64,000 nt of DNA, taken from AP-15 sp963781215. GTDB lineage: Bacteria > Pseudomonadota > Alphaproteobacteria > ATCC43930 > CGMCC-115725. A program made the position numbers and the translations under genes. Every line of letters starts with the position of its first letter. Position 1 is the stretch's first letter. The notes beneath the pieces are model-generated. The model worked only from the letters and a program-made list of their open reading frames with translations. It was not told where the DNA came from and did not search any database. The stretch covers positions 3,287 to 67,286 of the forward strand of contig CAWAFE010000058.1 of NCBI GenBank assembly GCA_963781215.1, given 5' to 3'. Below are positions 1 to 8,392 of this stretch, piece after piece.

Positions 1-1
1 C

Positions 2-778
2 CAGGGCGAGATGTCGGGTCTTCCCGAGCCGGCAATGCCGGTCGGCTGGGGCTATTCCTATCTCGACTGGATGGGCGCCTACGGCTATGCGCTGGCCTTG
101 CTCGGCGCGCTCTATCACCGCGAGCGTACCGGCGAAGGGCAATGGATCGACGCCTCGCAATGCGAGTCAGGCATCTTCCTGACCGGTGCGACGATCCTCG
201 ACTGGTCAGCGAACGAGCGCGAATGGCGGCGGTTCGGCAACCGCTCGCCCTATAAGCCGGCCGCCCCGCACGGCGCCTACCCTTGCGCCGGCAAGGACCG
301 CTGGATCGCCATCGCCTGCTTCACCGAGGCCGAATGGCAGGCGCTGGCGCAGGTGGCCGAGCAAGGCGCCTGGCTCGACGACCCGCGCTTCGATACGCTC
401 GAGCACCGCCTCTTACATCAGGGTTCGCTCGATGCCGCGGTCCAATCCTGGACCCGCACCCAGGACCGCCACGACTGCATGATGAAACTGCAGCGCGCCG
501 GCGTGCCCGCCGGGGTGTGCCAGAACGCCGAGGACCGCGTCGACGCCGACCCGCAGCTGCGGCATCTGAAGTGGCTGACCGAGGTCACCGGCACCAAGAT
601 CGGCACCTGGCCGATCTACGAATTGCCGATGAAACTCAGCGCCACGCCCGCCTATATCGGCGGCCCGACCAACCGCGGCGCGCCATGCTATGGCGAAGAC
701 AATTTCTGGGTGCTGACCGAGCTGCTCGGCCGGAGCCCGAGCGACGTCGAGCGGCTTGCCGAGGAAGGCGTCATTTGA
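2..778 (+). CDS. CaiB/BaiF-type CoA-transferase (class III), C-terminal part, cut by window edge
   Basis: This is the C-terminal part of a class III CoA-transferase, an enzyme that moves coenzyme A between carboxylic acids. The reading frame is open to the left edge, so the ATG at 11 is probably internal and the N-terminal half with the catalytic Asp lies outside. Visible family traits are the segment GEGQWIDASQCESG (a hallmark G-x-G-Q-x-I/V-D stretch), a central small-domain region, and a C-terminal run ending near LGRSPSDVERLAEEGVI, where family members describe the open active-site gate and end with a short helix. Family proteins are about 400 residues, so roughly 140 are missing. The substrate cannot be told. 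It converges on the next gene, leaving about 170 bases with nothing recognisable. Confidence 0.9.
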   Translation, partial: QGEMSGLPEPAMPVGWGYSYLDWMGAYGYALALLGALYHRERTGEGQWIDASQCESGIFLTGATILDWSANEREWRRFGNRSPYKPAAPHGAYPCAGKDRWIAIACFTEAEWQALAQVAEQGAWLDDPRFDTLEHRLLHQGSLDAAVQSWTRTQDRHDCMMKLQRAGVPAGVCQNAEDRVDADPQLRHLKWLTEVTGTKIGTWPIYELPMKLSATPAYIGGPTNRGAPCYGEDNFWVLTELLGRSPSDVERLAEEGVI

Positions 779-947
779 TGCACGACTTGGCCGAGTCGAA
801 AAATAACATCGCGACACCGCCGGCCACGTCGACCATGCCGCGCTGATCTACGCGAATATCGGCGTGTGGCGCCGGGTCAATGACGGTGGCGACGGGAACC
901 CCGCTCGGCGCGGCGGAAACTCCCGTCTCGATCCCGCCGGCCGATCG

Positions 948-1697
948 TCAGTAGTACGCGGCGCCACCGTTGACGTGGAGGGTCTGACCGGTGATGAAGC
1001 CGCCGTCGTCGCTGACCAGAAACAGGCAGGCGGCGGCGATCTCGTCGACATGGCCCTGACGGCCGAGCGGAATGCCGGAGGCGCTCGGCGGCCGCCCCTG
1101 ATACCACTCGGGATTGTCGCGCCTGGTATCGATGCTGCCGGGGGAAACGACGTTGACCCGGATGTTCTGCGGCGCGAACTCGGAGGCGAGCGCGCGCGCC
1201 ATGCCGACCAGGCCCATCTTCGCCGCCGAGACATGGGCGCGCCCGCGGCCGCCGGTAAAGGCGCCGTCGCCGGTAAAGAACAGGATGCGGCCGTATTGGT
1301 TCTTCACCATCGAATCGATAACCGCCCGCGTGCAATACATCGCCCCGTCGAGCACAACCCCCCTGACCGCCTCCCAATCCTCCATCGTCAATTCGGTGAA
1401 GGGCTTGTGCGGCCGGATCGCGGCATTGTTGATCAGGATGTCGACACGGCCGAACTCGGACAGCGCCTTTGCCACCATCGTGTCGACCTGCTCCTTGCTG
1501 GCGACGTCGGCGAGGACGGCGAGCGCCTTCACCCCCCGCTCGCGCACTTCGCGCGCGACCGTGTCGGCCTCGGCCTGGTTCGAGCGGGCGTTGACGACGA
1601 CGTGCGCGCCCTCCGCGGCCAGCTTCAACGCCGTGGCACGTCCGATATTGCGGCCGGAGCCGGTCACCAGGGCGACTTTCCCGTCGAGCTTTCCCAT
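948..1697 (-). CDS. SDR-fold protein lacking the catalytic tetrad (probable non-catalytic SDR)
   Basis: The 249-residue protein has a classical short-chain dehydrogenase/reductase layout: TGSGRNIG cofactor loop at about residues 12-19, NNAA at 90-93, and the C-terminal P-G and VNGG motifs. The active site is not classical. Lys160 is present, but the residue four before it, normally the catalytic Tyr, is Val156. The Ser position 13 residues earlier is Gly143, and the usual structural Asn of the tetrad aligns with Val115. A His155 sits beside the Tyr position but is out of register. The frame is otherwise intact and well conserved, so this looks like a real protein that binds nucleotide or a partner, or uses different chemistry, rather than a decayed gene. 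Its start is followed upstream by about 390 bases without a gene. Confidence 0.85.
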   Translation of the reverse strand: MGKLDGKVALVTGSGRNIGRATALKLAAEGAHVVVNARSNQAEADTVAREVRERGVKALAVLADVASKEQVDTMVAKALSEFGRVDILINNAAIRPHKPFTELTMEDWEAVRGVVLDGAMYCTRAVIDSMVKNQYGRILFFTGDGAFTGGRGRAHVSAAKMGLVGMARALASEFAPQNIRVNVVSPGSIDTRRDNPEWYQGRPPSASGIPLGRQGHVDEIAAACLFLVSDDGGFITGQTLHVNGGAAYY

Positions 1698-2088
1698 CAG
1701 CGCACCTCCATGACGATGTTCGAAGACGTGAAAGGAACGGGCACTCTATCACATGCCGAGCACGTCGGCCTGCCGCGCCACTTGAGTTGTGCAGCGGCAA
1801 AAAACGGCTCAATACCGCCTTGTCTGGACATCCGGGCCGCTCGTCGCAATGGGAGGGCGCCTATCAACGGGGCCGACCGCGTCGGGGAATGTCGGGCATA
1901 GAGTTTGACGAGACTGCGGTCAGCGGCCGTCTGCGATCCTGAAGATCGTCGCGAGCAGGCGCCGGACCGGAGCCGACGCCTGGCGGGTATTGTCTCGGTT
2001 TGAATGTAACATCCCTTGACGCTGGTGTCGCGGCGCCGGCCGCGATCCCATATGCTTAGCGGAAAGCAGCGGAGCGAGCGGACAGATC
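1698..2088. other. gene-poor gap, nothing recognised
   Basis: The 390 bases upstream of the minus-strand SDR hold no convincing gene. ORFs here are short, lack a ribosome binding site and have no consistent codon bias. It must contain the SDR promoter, but I could not place it. Confidence 0.5.
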
Positions 2089-2271
2089 ATGGCGATTCAG
2101 ATAGAGATTGTAGTGATTGCCGGGGTGGTCGCCATCGGCTTGATCGTTTTAGGAAGGACCATCGTTGCCGGGCTGGCCATGTCTCGCCGTCCATCCCACC
2201 ACCTGGCGCAACAAACCGGCACGTCGCCGGTGCCGCCAGCGGCCCAAATCCCGCCCCCAAATCACGGTTAG
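2089..2271 (+). CDS. possible small single-pass membrane protein, unknown
   Basis: A 60-residue ORF whose first 30 residues form one strongly hydrophobic segment (VVIAGVVAIGLIVLG) followed by a Pro/Gln-rich polar tail. A purine-rich stretch (GGAAAGCAGCGGAG) lies about 15-25 bases upstream. No family is recognised. It is small and isolated, so it could be a chance ORF. The hydrophobic-then-polar architecture is the only positive evidence. Confidence 0.35.
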   Translation: MAIQIEIVVIAGVVAIGLIVLGRTIVAGLAMSRRPSHHLAQQTGTSPVPPAAQIPPPNHG

Positions 2272-2292
2272 ACTCAATGCCCCGAGGCCCCC

Positions 2293-2562
2293 GTGGCGAG
2301 AGCCCCCGCCGACGTGATCGGCGCCGCCGTCAAGGTCATGCCGATAGCGACCAGCGAGGAAATCGAGGAATTGGAAACCGAACGCGCTAAGAGCGCGGCG
2401 GCCGAGTTGGGGCGCCGTGGCGGCAAGGAGCGTGCCTCAAGATTGTCTCCGGAGCGTCGAGCGGAAATTACGTGCAGAGCGTCTTGTGGATTCGGACGAA
2501 GTTGTACCAGAGGGCGTAGAGCGCAACCACGCACCCCGGCTCGGCGATACGTAGTCGGGTAA
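2293..2562 (+). pseudogene. KGG-motif small conserved protein, 3' end replaced by transposase fragment
   Basis: The first 59 residues from the GTG start resemble a widespread small alphaproteobacterial protein: an N-terminal RAPADVIGAAVKV segment, an acidic linker, and LGRRGGKERASRLSPERRAEI. In intact relatives this last stretch continues with basic residues such as ARKAA..RW. Here the frame runs instead into sequence whose reverse strand encodes a transposase tail (see next entry), giving an unrelated Cys/Arg-rich end. The junction is at about 2469. The gene is therefore probably truncated and non-native after residue 59. Function of the family is unknown, with an RNA- or DNA-binding role suggested only by its basic composition. 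Confidence 0.55.
2470..2540 (-). mobile_element. remnant of a DDE transposase C-terminus (insertion sequence fragment)
   Basis: Read on the minus strand, these bases encode ALYALWYNFVRIHKTL, a highly characteristic C-terminal stretch of DDE transposases common in rhizobia and relatives, followed at once by a TAA stop. Intact copies continue with a TPAMAAG-like segment. Nothing else of a transposase, and no terminal inverted repeat, is visible on either side, so only about 70 bases survive. The fragment abuts the broken KGG gene and is the only mobile-element trace I see in the window. Confidence 0.6.
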
Positions 2563-2693
2563 CATTCAAACTCAGACACCACCGCTTGGCGACCCGCGAG
2601 GCCGGCCGCGGTTTGACTCGGCCGGGCGCCGGCTCTACGGTTCGTTTCGGGACGAATCCGCAGCGGCAACGGCCGCTTCTCGGGAGGACAAGA

Positions 2694-4160
2694 ATGAGCG
2701 CGCATGCCAGCCCTGAACAGATCCGCTCGCAGCTGAGCCACCCGGTCATCGACGGCGACGGGCATTGGATCGAATACGCACCGGTCTTCGCCGAGCGGAT
2801 GCGCAAGGTCGCCGGCGACAAATCGGCGGACGGCTTTCTCGCCGCCACGCGGCGCATCCCGGATTCGCTGCGCCTGTCGATCGCCGAGCGGCAGCGCCGC
2901 GGCATCGCGATGGAAGGTTACTGGGGGCGGCAGTCGACCAACACCCGCGACCGCGCCACGGCGATGATGCCGCGCATGCTCTACGATCGGCTCGACGAGC
3001 TCGGCATCGATTTCGGCATCATCTACCCGACCGCGGGGCTCGGCATCCCGCGCATTGCCGACGATGCGACGAGGCGCGCGGTGATCCACGGCTTCAACAT
3101 CGTCACCGCGGAATATTTCGAAAAGCTGGCCGACCGGTTGACCCCGGCGGCAGTGATCCCGATGCATACCCCCGAGGAGGCGATCGCCGAGCTCGAATTC
3201 GCGTCGAAACAGCTCGGCGCCAAGGTCTTCATGTTCGGTAGCGGCGTCCGCCGCCCCTTGCCGGCGGCCGCCGGGGTCGACCCCGAAATCGCCCGTTTCA
3301 CCGCGGCCTTCGACCAGCTCGGTATCGACAGCGAGCACGATTACGACCCGGTCTGGCAGAAATGCCGCGAGCTCGGCGTCGCGCCCACCTTCCATACCGG
3401 CGGCCGCAGCTATGGCGAGCGCAATTCGCCGTCGAACTTCACCTTCAACCATATCGGCCATTTCGCGGCGGCCGGCCACGCGGTGGCGAAGGCGCTGTTC
3501 CTCGGCGGCGTCACCCGGCGCTTTCCCGATCTGCGCTTCGGCTTTCTCGAAGGCGGCGTCGGCTGGGGCTGCCAGCTCTTCGCCGATCTGATCGAGCATT
3601 GGGAGCGGCGGGGCGCCAAGGGGCTCGCCTATATGGACCCGAAGAAGCTCGACCGGCCATTGCTGCGCCGGTATGTCGACCAGTACGGCTATGCCGACAT
3701 CGCCGCCGAGCTCGACAAGCGCGACGGCTGGCCCGCGCGCGAGGAGGATGAGCTGACCGGCGGCGTTCCGGTCCTCGACGACTACGCGGCCTGCGAGATC
3801 GCCAGGAAAGAGGACTGGGTCGACCTCTATGTGAGGCCCTTCTATTTCGGCTGCGAAGCGGACGACCGGATGAACGCGACTGCGTTCGGACGCGCCAACC
3901 CGTTCCGGGCGCGGATCAACGCGATCTTCAGCTCCGATGTCGGCCATTTCGACGTGCCCGACATGCGCCAGGTCCTGCCCGAGGCGCACGAGCTGGTCGA
4001 GGACGAGCTGATCACCGCGGAGGATTTCCGCGACTTCACCTTCGCCAACGCGGTGCGGCTCTGGGGCACGCAGAACCCCCGCTTCTTCGAGGGCACCCGC
4101 GTCGCCAAGGAAGCCGCCGCGATCCTCGCCCAGCCGCAGCTGCAAGCCGCCGCAGAATAG
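2694..4160 (+). CDS. amidohydrolase-family metal-dependent hydrolase (PF04909 type)
   Basis: The 488-residue protein belongs to the amidohydrolase-2 superfamily of TIM-barrel hydrolases and decarboxylases. The ATG at 2694 is preferred over upstream codons because a GGGAGGA ribosome binding site lies about 8 bases before it. Visible markers are the N-terminal IDGDGHW (in place of the usual D-x-D-x-H metal site), FHTGG in the middle (His on a barrel strand), HIGHF, and SSDVGHFDVPD near the C-terminus, where the catalytic Asp lies in SDxxH. The long form with a final FFEGTRV segment resembles uncharacterised amidohydrolases often found in catabolic clusters. Substrate unknown. It converges on the peptide-binding protein through a hairpin. 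Confidence 0.85.
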   Translation: MSAHASPEQIRSQLSHPVIDGDGHWIEYAPVFAERMRKVAGDKSADGFLAATRRIPDSLRLSIAERQRRGIAMEGYWGRQSTNTRDRATAMMPRMLYDRLDELGIDFGIIYPTAGLGIPRIADDATRRAVIHGFNIVTAEYFEKLADRLTPAAVIPMHTPEEAIAELEFASKQLGAKVFMFGSGVRRPLPAAAGVDPEIARFTAAFDQLGIDSEHDYDPVWQKCRELGVAPTFHTGGRSYGERNSPSNFTFNHIGHFAAAGHAVAKALFLGGVTRRFPDLRFGFLEGGVGWGCQLFADLIEHWERRGAKGLAYMDPKKLDRPLLRRYVDQYGYADIAAELDKRDGWPAREEDELTGGVPVLDDYAACEIARKEDWVDLYVRPFYFGCEADDRMNATAFGRANPFRARINAIFSSDVGHFDVPDMRQVLPEAHELVEDELITAEDFRDFTFANAVRLWGTQNPRFFEGTRVAKEAAAILAQPQLQAAAE

Positions 4161-4172
4161 CGCACTGCCCCC

Positions 4173-4205
4173 GCCCGCAGCGCCGCTGTCGCGAGCGCTG
4201 CGGGC
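4173..4205. terminator. bidirectional hairpin between convergent genes
   Basis: A perfect 11-bp inverted repeat (GCCCGCAGCGC at 4173-4183 and its complement at 4195-4205) with an 11-base loop lies between the stop codons of two convergent genes. GC-rich, without a clear T-run, so it could end transcripts from both sides, but weakly as a classical intrinsic terminator. Confidence 0.6.
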
Positions 4206-4218
4206 AGGGCTGAACAAG

Positions 4219-5814
4219 CTATTTGTCGAGCCAGGCGTTGTCGAAGCGCCAGCCGTTGAAGATGCTGTTGACCATGATCGTGATCCCGTGCACCCGTGGG
4301 TACCAGCAGGTGGCGAGCCGGTAGTTGTAGATCATCGGACGGGCGGCATCCTCCTGCAGCCGGCGGTCGATCTCCCAGACGAGCTTTCGGCGCTTTTCCT
4401 GGTCGGGCTCGACCGACTGCTGCTGGTACATCTTTTCCAGCTCAGGGTTGCAATAGTTGGTGTAGTTGCGCTCCGAACCGCAGGCATAGTGCTCGAAGAA
4501 ATAGGCGTCCGGATCGTCGACCCCTGATCCCGACAGATTGGCGCCGACCTGGAAGTCCTTGCGGGCGATCTTGGGAAACCAGTTCGCGGTCTCGACGGTG
4601 TCGAGCTCGCCGTCGATGTAGATCTCCTTCATCTGATCGATCAGGATCACGGCCGGGTCGCGGTATTGCGCGATGTTGCGGGTCGCGACCTTGACCGGCA
4701 GCCGGTGCTGCGGGCCCCAACCGTGCTTTTCCATCAGCTTTCGAGCCTCGGCGCGATTGGCGGCAACGTCGGGGCCGTAGCCCGGCAAGGCCTTCAGGAT
4801 CTCGGGCGGCAGGCCCCACAGCCCGGCCGGCGCCGGCTGCATCGCGCCGCCGATGTCGCCCTGCCCTTCCGCCAGAATGTCGACAAAGCTCTTGCGGTCG
4901 ATCGTCAATTGCATCGCCCGACGGATCTCCGGGTCGTCGAAGGGCGGCGTCTCGCGGTTGACCAACAAGTTGATCGCCACCGGCGTCGGGGTCAGCTCGC
5001 AGATCGCGTCCGGCGCCTGGCTCTTGATGTCGCGCATCAGCTGCACCGTGACCTCGTAGGGAAAGGTCATGTCGAACTTGCCGGCGATGAAGGCCAAGGT
5101 CTGGGTCGAGCGGTTCGGGATGATCGTCCACTCGATGCTGTCGAGATAGGGCCGGCCCGGCTTCCAGTAATCCGGGTTTTTGGCGAGCTTGATGAATTCG
5201 TTGCGCTTGAATTCGACGAATTTGAACGGTCCCGTGCCGATCGGATGGGTGCGCATGTCGCGGGCCGCGACATGGCAGGGATAGACCGGCGACATGCCGG
5301 TCGCGAGCAGCATCAGGAACGCCGGCTGCGGCCGCTTCAGCACAAAGGTGACGCCGTAGTCGCCGTCGGTCGCGATCTCGTCGAGGTTGCGGTACCAGGC
5401 CTTGCGCGGGTTGAGGCGCAGCGCGTCAGAGGATTTGCCGATCAACAGATCCCAGGTGCATTTGACGTCGCCAGCGGTGAACGGCTTGCCGTCGTGCCAT
5501 TTGACGCCTTGGCGCAGCTTGAAGGTCAGCCGGGTCCCGTCCTCGCTCCACGACCAGCTCTCGGCCAGTTCGGGCTCGATCAGATCGAGGCGGTTCTGCT
5601 TCTCGTCCTGCTTGAACAGCACCAAATTGTTGAAGACGCCCATGAACGGGGCGACCGAGGAGATCGTCGCCTCCTCGTGGATCGAGGCGCTCGCCGGGCT
5701 GTCGCGGTGAAAGAACCGGAGCACCCCGCCGCTCTGTTGCGCCAGCGCCGGCCCGGCCAGCAGGCCCGAGAGAATGCCGCTCGCCAGCGCGAGCGACCGG
5801 ATTGACTTCGGCAT
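4219..5814 (-). CDS. peptide/opine-type ABC transporter solute-binding protein (SBP family 5)
   Basis: A 531-residue periplasmic binding protein of the DppA/OppA type. The N-terminus MPKSIRSLALASG..ALAQQ is a Sec signal peptide ending in A-L-A. The chosen ATG has AAGGACAAGGA just upstream, whereas the longer frame start 12 codons earlier has none. Family marks include the early block around TWDLL/VKCTW, WYRNLDEIATDGDYGVTFVLKRP, GTGPFKFVEF and the late DPDAYFFEHYACGSERNYTNYCNPELEKM segment. No permease or ATPase gene adjoins it, so it is an orphan binding protein that would have to use a transporter encoded elsewhere. Such orphans commonly bind peptides, opines or other large solutes. The ligand cannot be inferred. 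Confidence 0.92.
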   Translation of the reverse strand: MPKSIRSLALASGILSGLLAGPALAQQSGGVLRFFHRDSPASASIHEEATISSVAPFMGVFNNLVLFKQDEKQNRLDLIEPELAESWSWSEDGTRLTFKLRQGVKWHDGKPFTAGDVKCTWDLLIGKSSDALRLNPRKAWYRNLDEIATDGDYGVTFVLKRPQPAFLMLLATGMSPVYPCHVAARDMRTHPIGTGPFKFVEFKRNEFIKLAKNPDYWKPGRPYLDSIEWTIIPNRSTQTLAFIAGKFDMTFPYEVTVQLMRDIKSQAPDAICELTPTPVAINLLVNRETPPFDDPEIRRAMQLTIDRKSFVDILAEGQGDIGGAMQPAPAGLWGLPPEILKALPGYGPDVAANRAEARKLMEKHGWGPQHRLPVKVATRNIAQYRDPAVILIDQMKEIYIDGELDTVETANWFPKIARKDFQVGANLSGSGVDDPDAYFFEHYACGSERNYTNYCNPELEKMYQQQSVEPDQEKRRKLVWEIDRRLQEDAARPMIYNYRLATCWYPRVHGITIMVNSIFNGWRFDNAWLDK

Positions 5815-6159
5815 TCCTTGTCCTTTTTTGTTGGCACGGGAAGGTATCACGCCCGGCGACGAACCTTAACGAAGAGGCTTGACCCGGGTCATGTTGCGAT
5901 GGTGGGCGGCTCGATTGCCGAGCGGGCATATCGTCTCCGTCGTCGTTCCGCACCAAAAAATCGTCCCCGGACAGCCACTCGTGCGCCAGGTAGAACATCC
6001 CGGTCGTTGCGGCGCAAGGCGGAGGGCAGACGCTCCGCCATCAATAGACCCGAGTGGTTTGACGGATTTTTGACGCTCGCGCACCCGGCGGTCGGTTGAC
6101 GGGTCCCTCGCCGATGGTTAACCTTAACCCGTCGGGACCACGACTGCCGAGGATATGAC
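5815..6159. other. divergent intergenic region, no gene seen
   Basis: About 345 bases separate the minus-strand binding protein from the plus-strand PEP-CTERM gene. It is noticeably less GC-rich than its neighbours in places (AAAAAATCG, GGTTAACCTTAACC), as expected for a promoter region serving both directions. No ORF here has a ribosome binding site. Confidence 0.5.
6096..6124 (+). promoter_or_regulatory. possible sigma-70-type promoter for the PEP-CTERM gene
   Basis: TTGACG at 6096-6101 is followed after 17 bases by TAACCT at 6119-6124. The -35 matches five of six consensus bases, the -10 only three. The start codon lies 35 bases further on. Spacing is ideal but the -10 is poor. Confidence 0.35.
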
Positions 6160-6783
6160 ATGAGCAGGCATCTTCTGCCGACCGCGGCATTGCTCGGCCT
6201 CGTTTCTGCAAACGCAAACGCCACGACGATCCCGACGAATCCCACATATACCGCATCGACAAACATTCCCGCTCCAGTGGGAAGCACTGGCCTCGGCACG
6301 TTTAATCCAATCGGCTCGCCAACCGGGGTCGGCGGCATCGGCGATCCGACGACCGGGGTCGGCGGCCCGGTCTCTTTTAACGCGCCGTTCGCCGGAACCT
6401 TGACGATGACGGTGACGGACGGCGAATTCGCCTTGGCTGGCAGTCAGTACCAGGCTTTTGTCAACGGGGTCTCGCTCGGCTTCACGCCGGTGGTGCCGTT
6501 GGAGGGGAGTACACACACCTTCGGGCAGTTCACGGTCGCGATACCGGCCGGCCCCAACAACTTCGACATCAACGACGTGCTTGCTTCCTATGTTGGCCAG
6601 GACTGGCCCCCTCCCCCAAGCAGTCCAACCGGGACCGTAGGGGCGAGCTTCTTCCCCACCGGGGTGGCCGTCACATTGGACGAAGAGCTGCCCTCGGCCG
6701 TGCCCGAGCCCGCCTCGCTCGGGCTCATCGGCACTTGGTTGCTGGGGCTACAACTGTTTTGGCGGCGCCGTCAAACCGGGTGA
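6160..6783 (+). CDS. secreted PEP-CTERM sorting-signal protein
   Basis: A 207-residue exported protein. Residues 1-22 form a signal peptide (LLPTAALLGLVSANANA). The last 20 or so residues hold the PEP-CTERM sorting signal: VPEPAS, a short hydrophobic helix (LGLIGTWLLGLQLFW) and a basic RRRQTG tail, the substrate of exosortase. Between them is a beta-rich low-complexity domain with an internal near-repeat (PTGVGGIGDP, then TTGVGGP). PEP-CTERM proteins are typically anchored at the cell surface in organisms with exosortase and exopolysaccharide clusters. No exosortase gene is in this window. Codon usage is less GC-biased than in its neighbours. Confidence 0.85.
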   Translation: MSRHLLPTAALLGLVSANANATTIPTNPTYTASTNIPAPVGSTGLGTFNPIGSPTGVGGIGDPTTGVGGPVSFNAPFAGTLTMTVTDGEFALAGSQYQAFVNGVSLGFTPVVPLEGSTHTFGQFTVAIPAGPNNFDINDVLASYVGQDWPPPPSSPTGTVGASFFPTGVAVTLDEELPSAVPEPASLGLIGTWLLGLQLFWRRRQTG

Positions 6784-6799
6784 CGAGCCGGTTCGCGAG

Positions 6800-8392
6800 T
6801 TACGCCCCGCCCGGCAACTCTCGAAGAACGTCAACCTGCTCGCTTCCCAACGTCGCAAGCAGCGGCCGTAGCATTCCCGCATAAGGGCGGGAGCGCCCGA
6901 CCGAGCTTTGATAGATCGCCCGGCGCACCTGGGCCGAGCTTGCCGTCCGCACCGGCCTTGCTGCCGTGTGAAAGTCGAGGCAGGAATCGTCCCAGTCGAG
7001 ACCGCAATGGGCCACGATCCGCCGCGCTTGCGGCTCAAAATCGGCGACCAGCGCCTCGTATCGCACCTCGAGCATGAACCCTTTGGGCAATACCGCGCGC
7101 CAATGCGCCATCAACGATGCATAGGCTCGGTAATAACGTCCGAGTTCGCCCAGATCGTAACTGTAGGGCTGGTCGCCGCCGAACAGGATCGAAAAGCATG
7201 AAAGGCAGGTGTCGACCGGATCACGGCTCGTATGAATGATGCGAGCGTTCGGCAAGGCCAGGTGAATGAGGCCGGCAAAGCGGAAATTGCCCGGCATCTT
7301 GTCGGTAATCCGCCGCGCCGCCGGCGCCAAGGCGCGGACCCGCTCGACATAGCGGGCGCCGATCGCGCGCAATTCCTCGCCGCCGACATCGGGCGGCGTA
7401 CCGTCCGCATCGCCGAGCGAGGCGACCGCGATCTCGAAGTCGCCGAGCTCCCCCGCACCGTGGACCTCTGGGTGGCTGGCCAGGATCTGCTCGACGAGGG
7501 TGGTGCCCGAGCGCGGCATGCCAAGGATGAACACCGGCGCATCCGAGGGATCGCCGAGCCCGGCCCGCTCCTCCATCACCTCGGCGCTGAACAAGCTGCG
7601 GGTCACATCGAACCGGGCCAAAACCGCTGCCTCGTCGTAGGCGAGCTGCTTGCGCTTCAGCGCATTGCCCTCGACGAGGTGGCGAAAGGACCGCTGGTAC
7701 TGTCCCAGGTCGCCATAGATCCTGCCGAGGGCGAAATGAAGATGGGTTTGGTCCTCGTCGGGCAGCGAGGCCATGTCGCGCGCCAGTGCCTCGGCCAGGG
7801 CGACGTGCCGGTCGCCCTCGGCGAAATGCTTGACGTCGGTCAATGAGCGGTAGAACTCGGCTTTGCGCGGCGCCAGCTCGATCGCCTTTTCGATTGCCCG
7901 CCGCCCTTCCGCGACCCGGCCGAATATCGTCAGCAGATTGCCGTAGCCGTGCTGCGCCTCGGCGAGGTCGGGCTTCAGCGCCAGCGCGCTCCGGTAATGC
8001 CCGGCCGCCTCGTCGAAGCGGTTGAGAGCCACTAGTGTCGCCGCGAAATTGTTGTGCACCTCTGCCAGATCGGGATTGATGGCCAGCGCCTTTACGAACT
8101 GCTCGATCGCTTCGTCATGGCGTCCGAGCGTCCGTAGCGCGACCGCCAGAGCGTTGTGCGCCTCGGCGAAATTGGGCCTGGCGTAGAGCGCCTTGCGCAT
8201 CAGGCGCGCGGCTTCCTCGCAGTCGCCGCCGAGAAGCCGGACGAGGCCGAGGTTGTAGATCGCCCCGAGGTGATTGCCGTCGTGTCGGATAACGGCTCGA
8301 TAAAATTGCTCCGCTTCGGCCGTCCGGCCTTGCTGGTGGTGCTGCAAGCCCGCTTGGTAGGTCTGCTCAGGTCGGCTTGGTCCGCCCTGCAT
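6800..8392 (-). CDS. TPR-repeat sulfotransferase fusion (copy A)
   Basis: The 530-residue protein has two parts. Residues about 10-210 are tandem tetratricopeptide repeats (repeated A-x-x-x-L/G-x-x-L and P-D-L/F-A-E-A units). Residues about 275-530 are a PAPS-dependent sulfotransferase domain: GMPRSGTTLVEQILASHPEV is the 5'-phosphosulfate loop, SRDPVDTCLSCF the 3'-phosphate site. It would transfer sulfate from PAPS to an acceptor presented by the TPR scaffold, possibly a peptide or glycan. Its ATG overlaps the stop of the upstream copy by one base (TAATG), so the two are translationally coupled. It converges on the PEP-CTERM gene with a 16-base gap. Confidence 0.9.
   Translation of the reverse strand: MQGGPSRPEQTYQAGLQHHQQGRTAEAEQFYRAVIRHDGNHLGAIYNLGLVRLLGGDCEEAARLMRKALYARPNFAEAHNALAVALRTLGRHDEAIEQFVKALAINPDLAEVHNNFAATLVALNRFDEAAGHYRSALALKPDLAEAQHGYGNLLTIFGRVAEGRRAIEKAIELAPRKAEFYRSLTDVKHFAEGDRHVALAEALARDMASLPDEDQTHLHFALGRIYGDLGQYQRSFRHLVEGNALKRKQLAYDEAAVLARFDVTRSLFSAEVMEERAGLGDPSDAPVFILGMPRSGTTLVEQILASHPEVHGAGELGDFEIAVASLGDADGTPPDVGGEELRAIGARYVERVRALAPAARRITDKMPGNFRFAGLIHLALPNARIIHTSRDPVDTCLSCFSILFGGDQPYSYDLGELGRYYRAYASLMAHWRAVLPKGFMLEVRYEALVADFEPQARRIVAHCGLDWDDSCLDFHTAARPVRTASSAQVRRAIYQSSVGRSRPYAGMLRPLLATLGSEQVDVLRELPGGA

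Noticed and set aside
2274..4217. 647-residue minus-strand ORF over the amidohydrolase
   Set aside because: Antisense shadow; composition is Arg/Ala/Gly-rich with no family motif, unlike the plus-strand amidohydrolase.
4666..5805. 379-residue plus-strand ORF within the binding protein
   Set aside because: Antisense shadow of the solute-binding protein.
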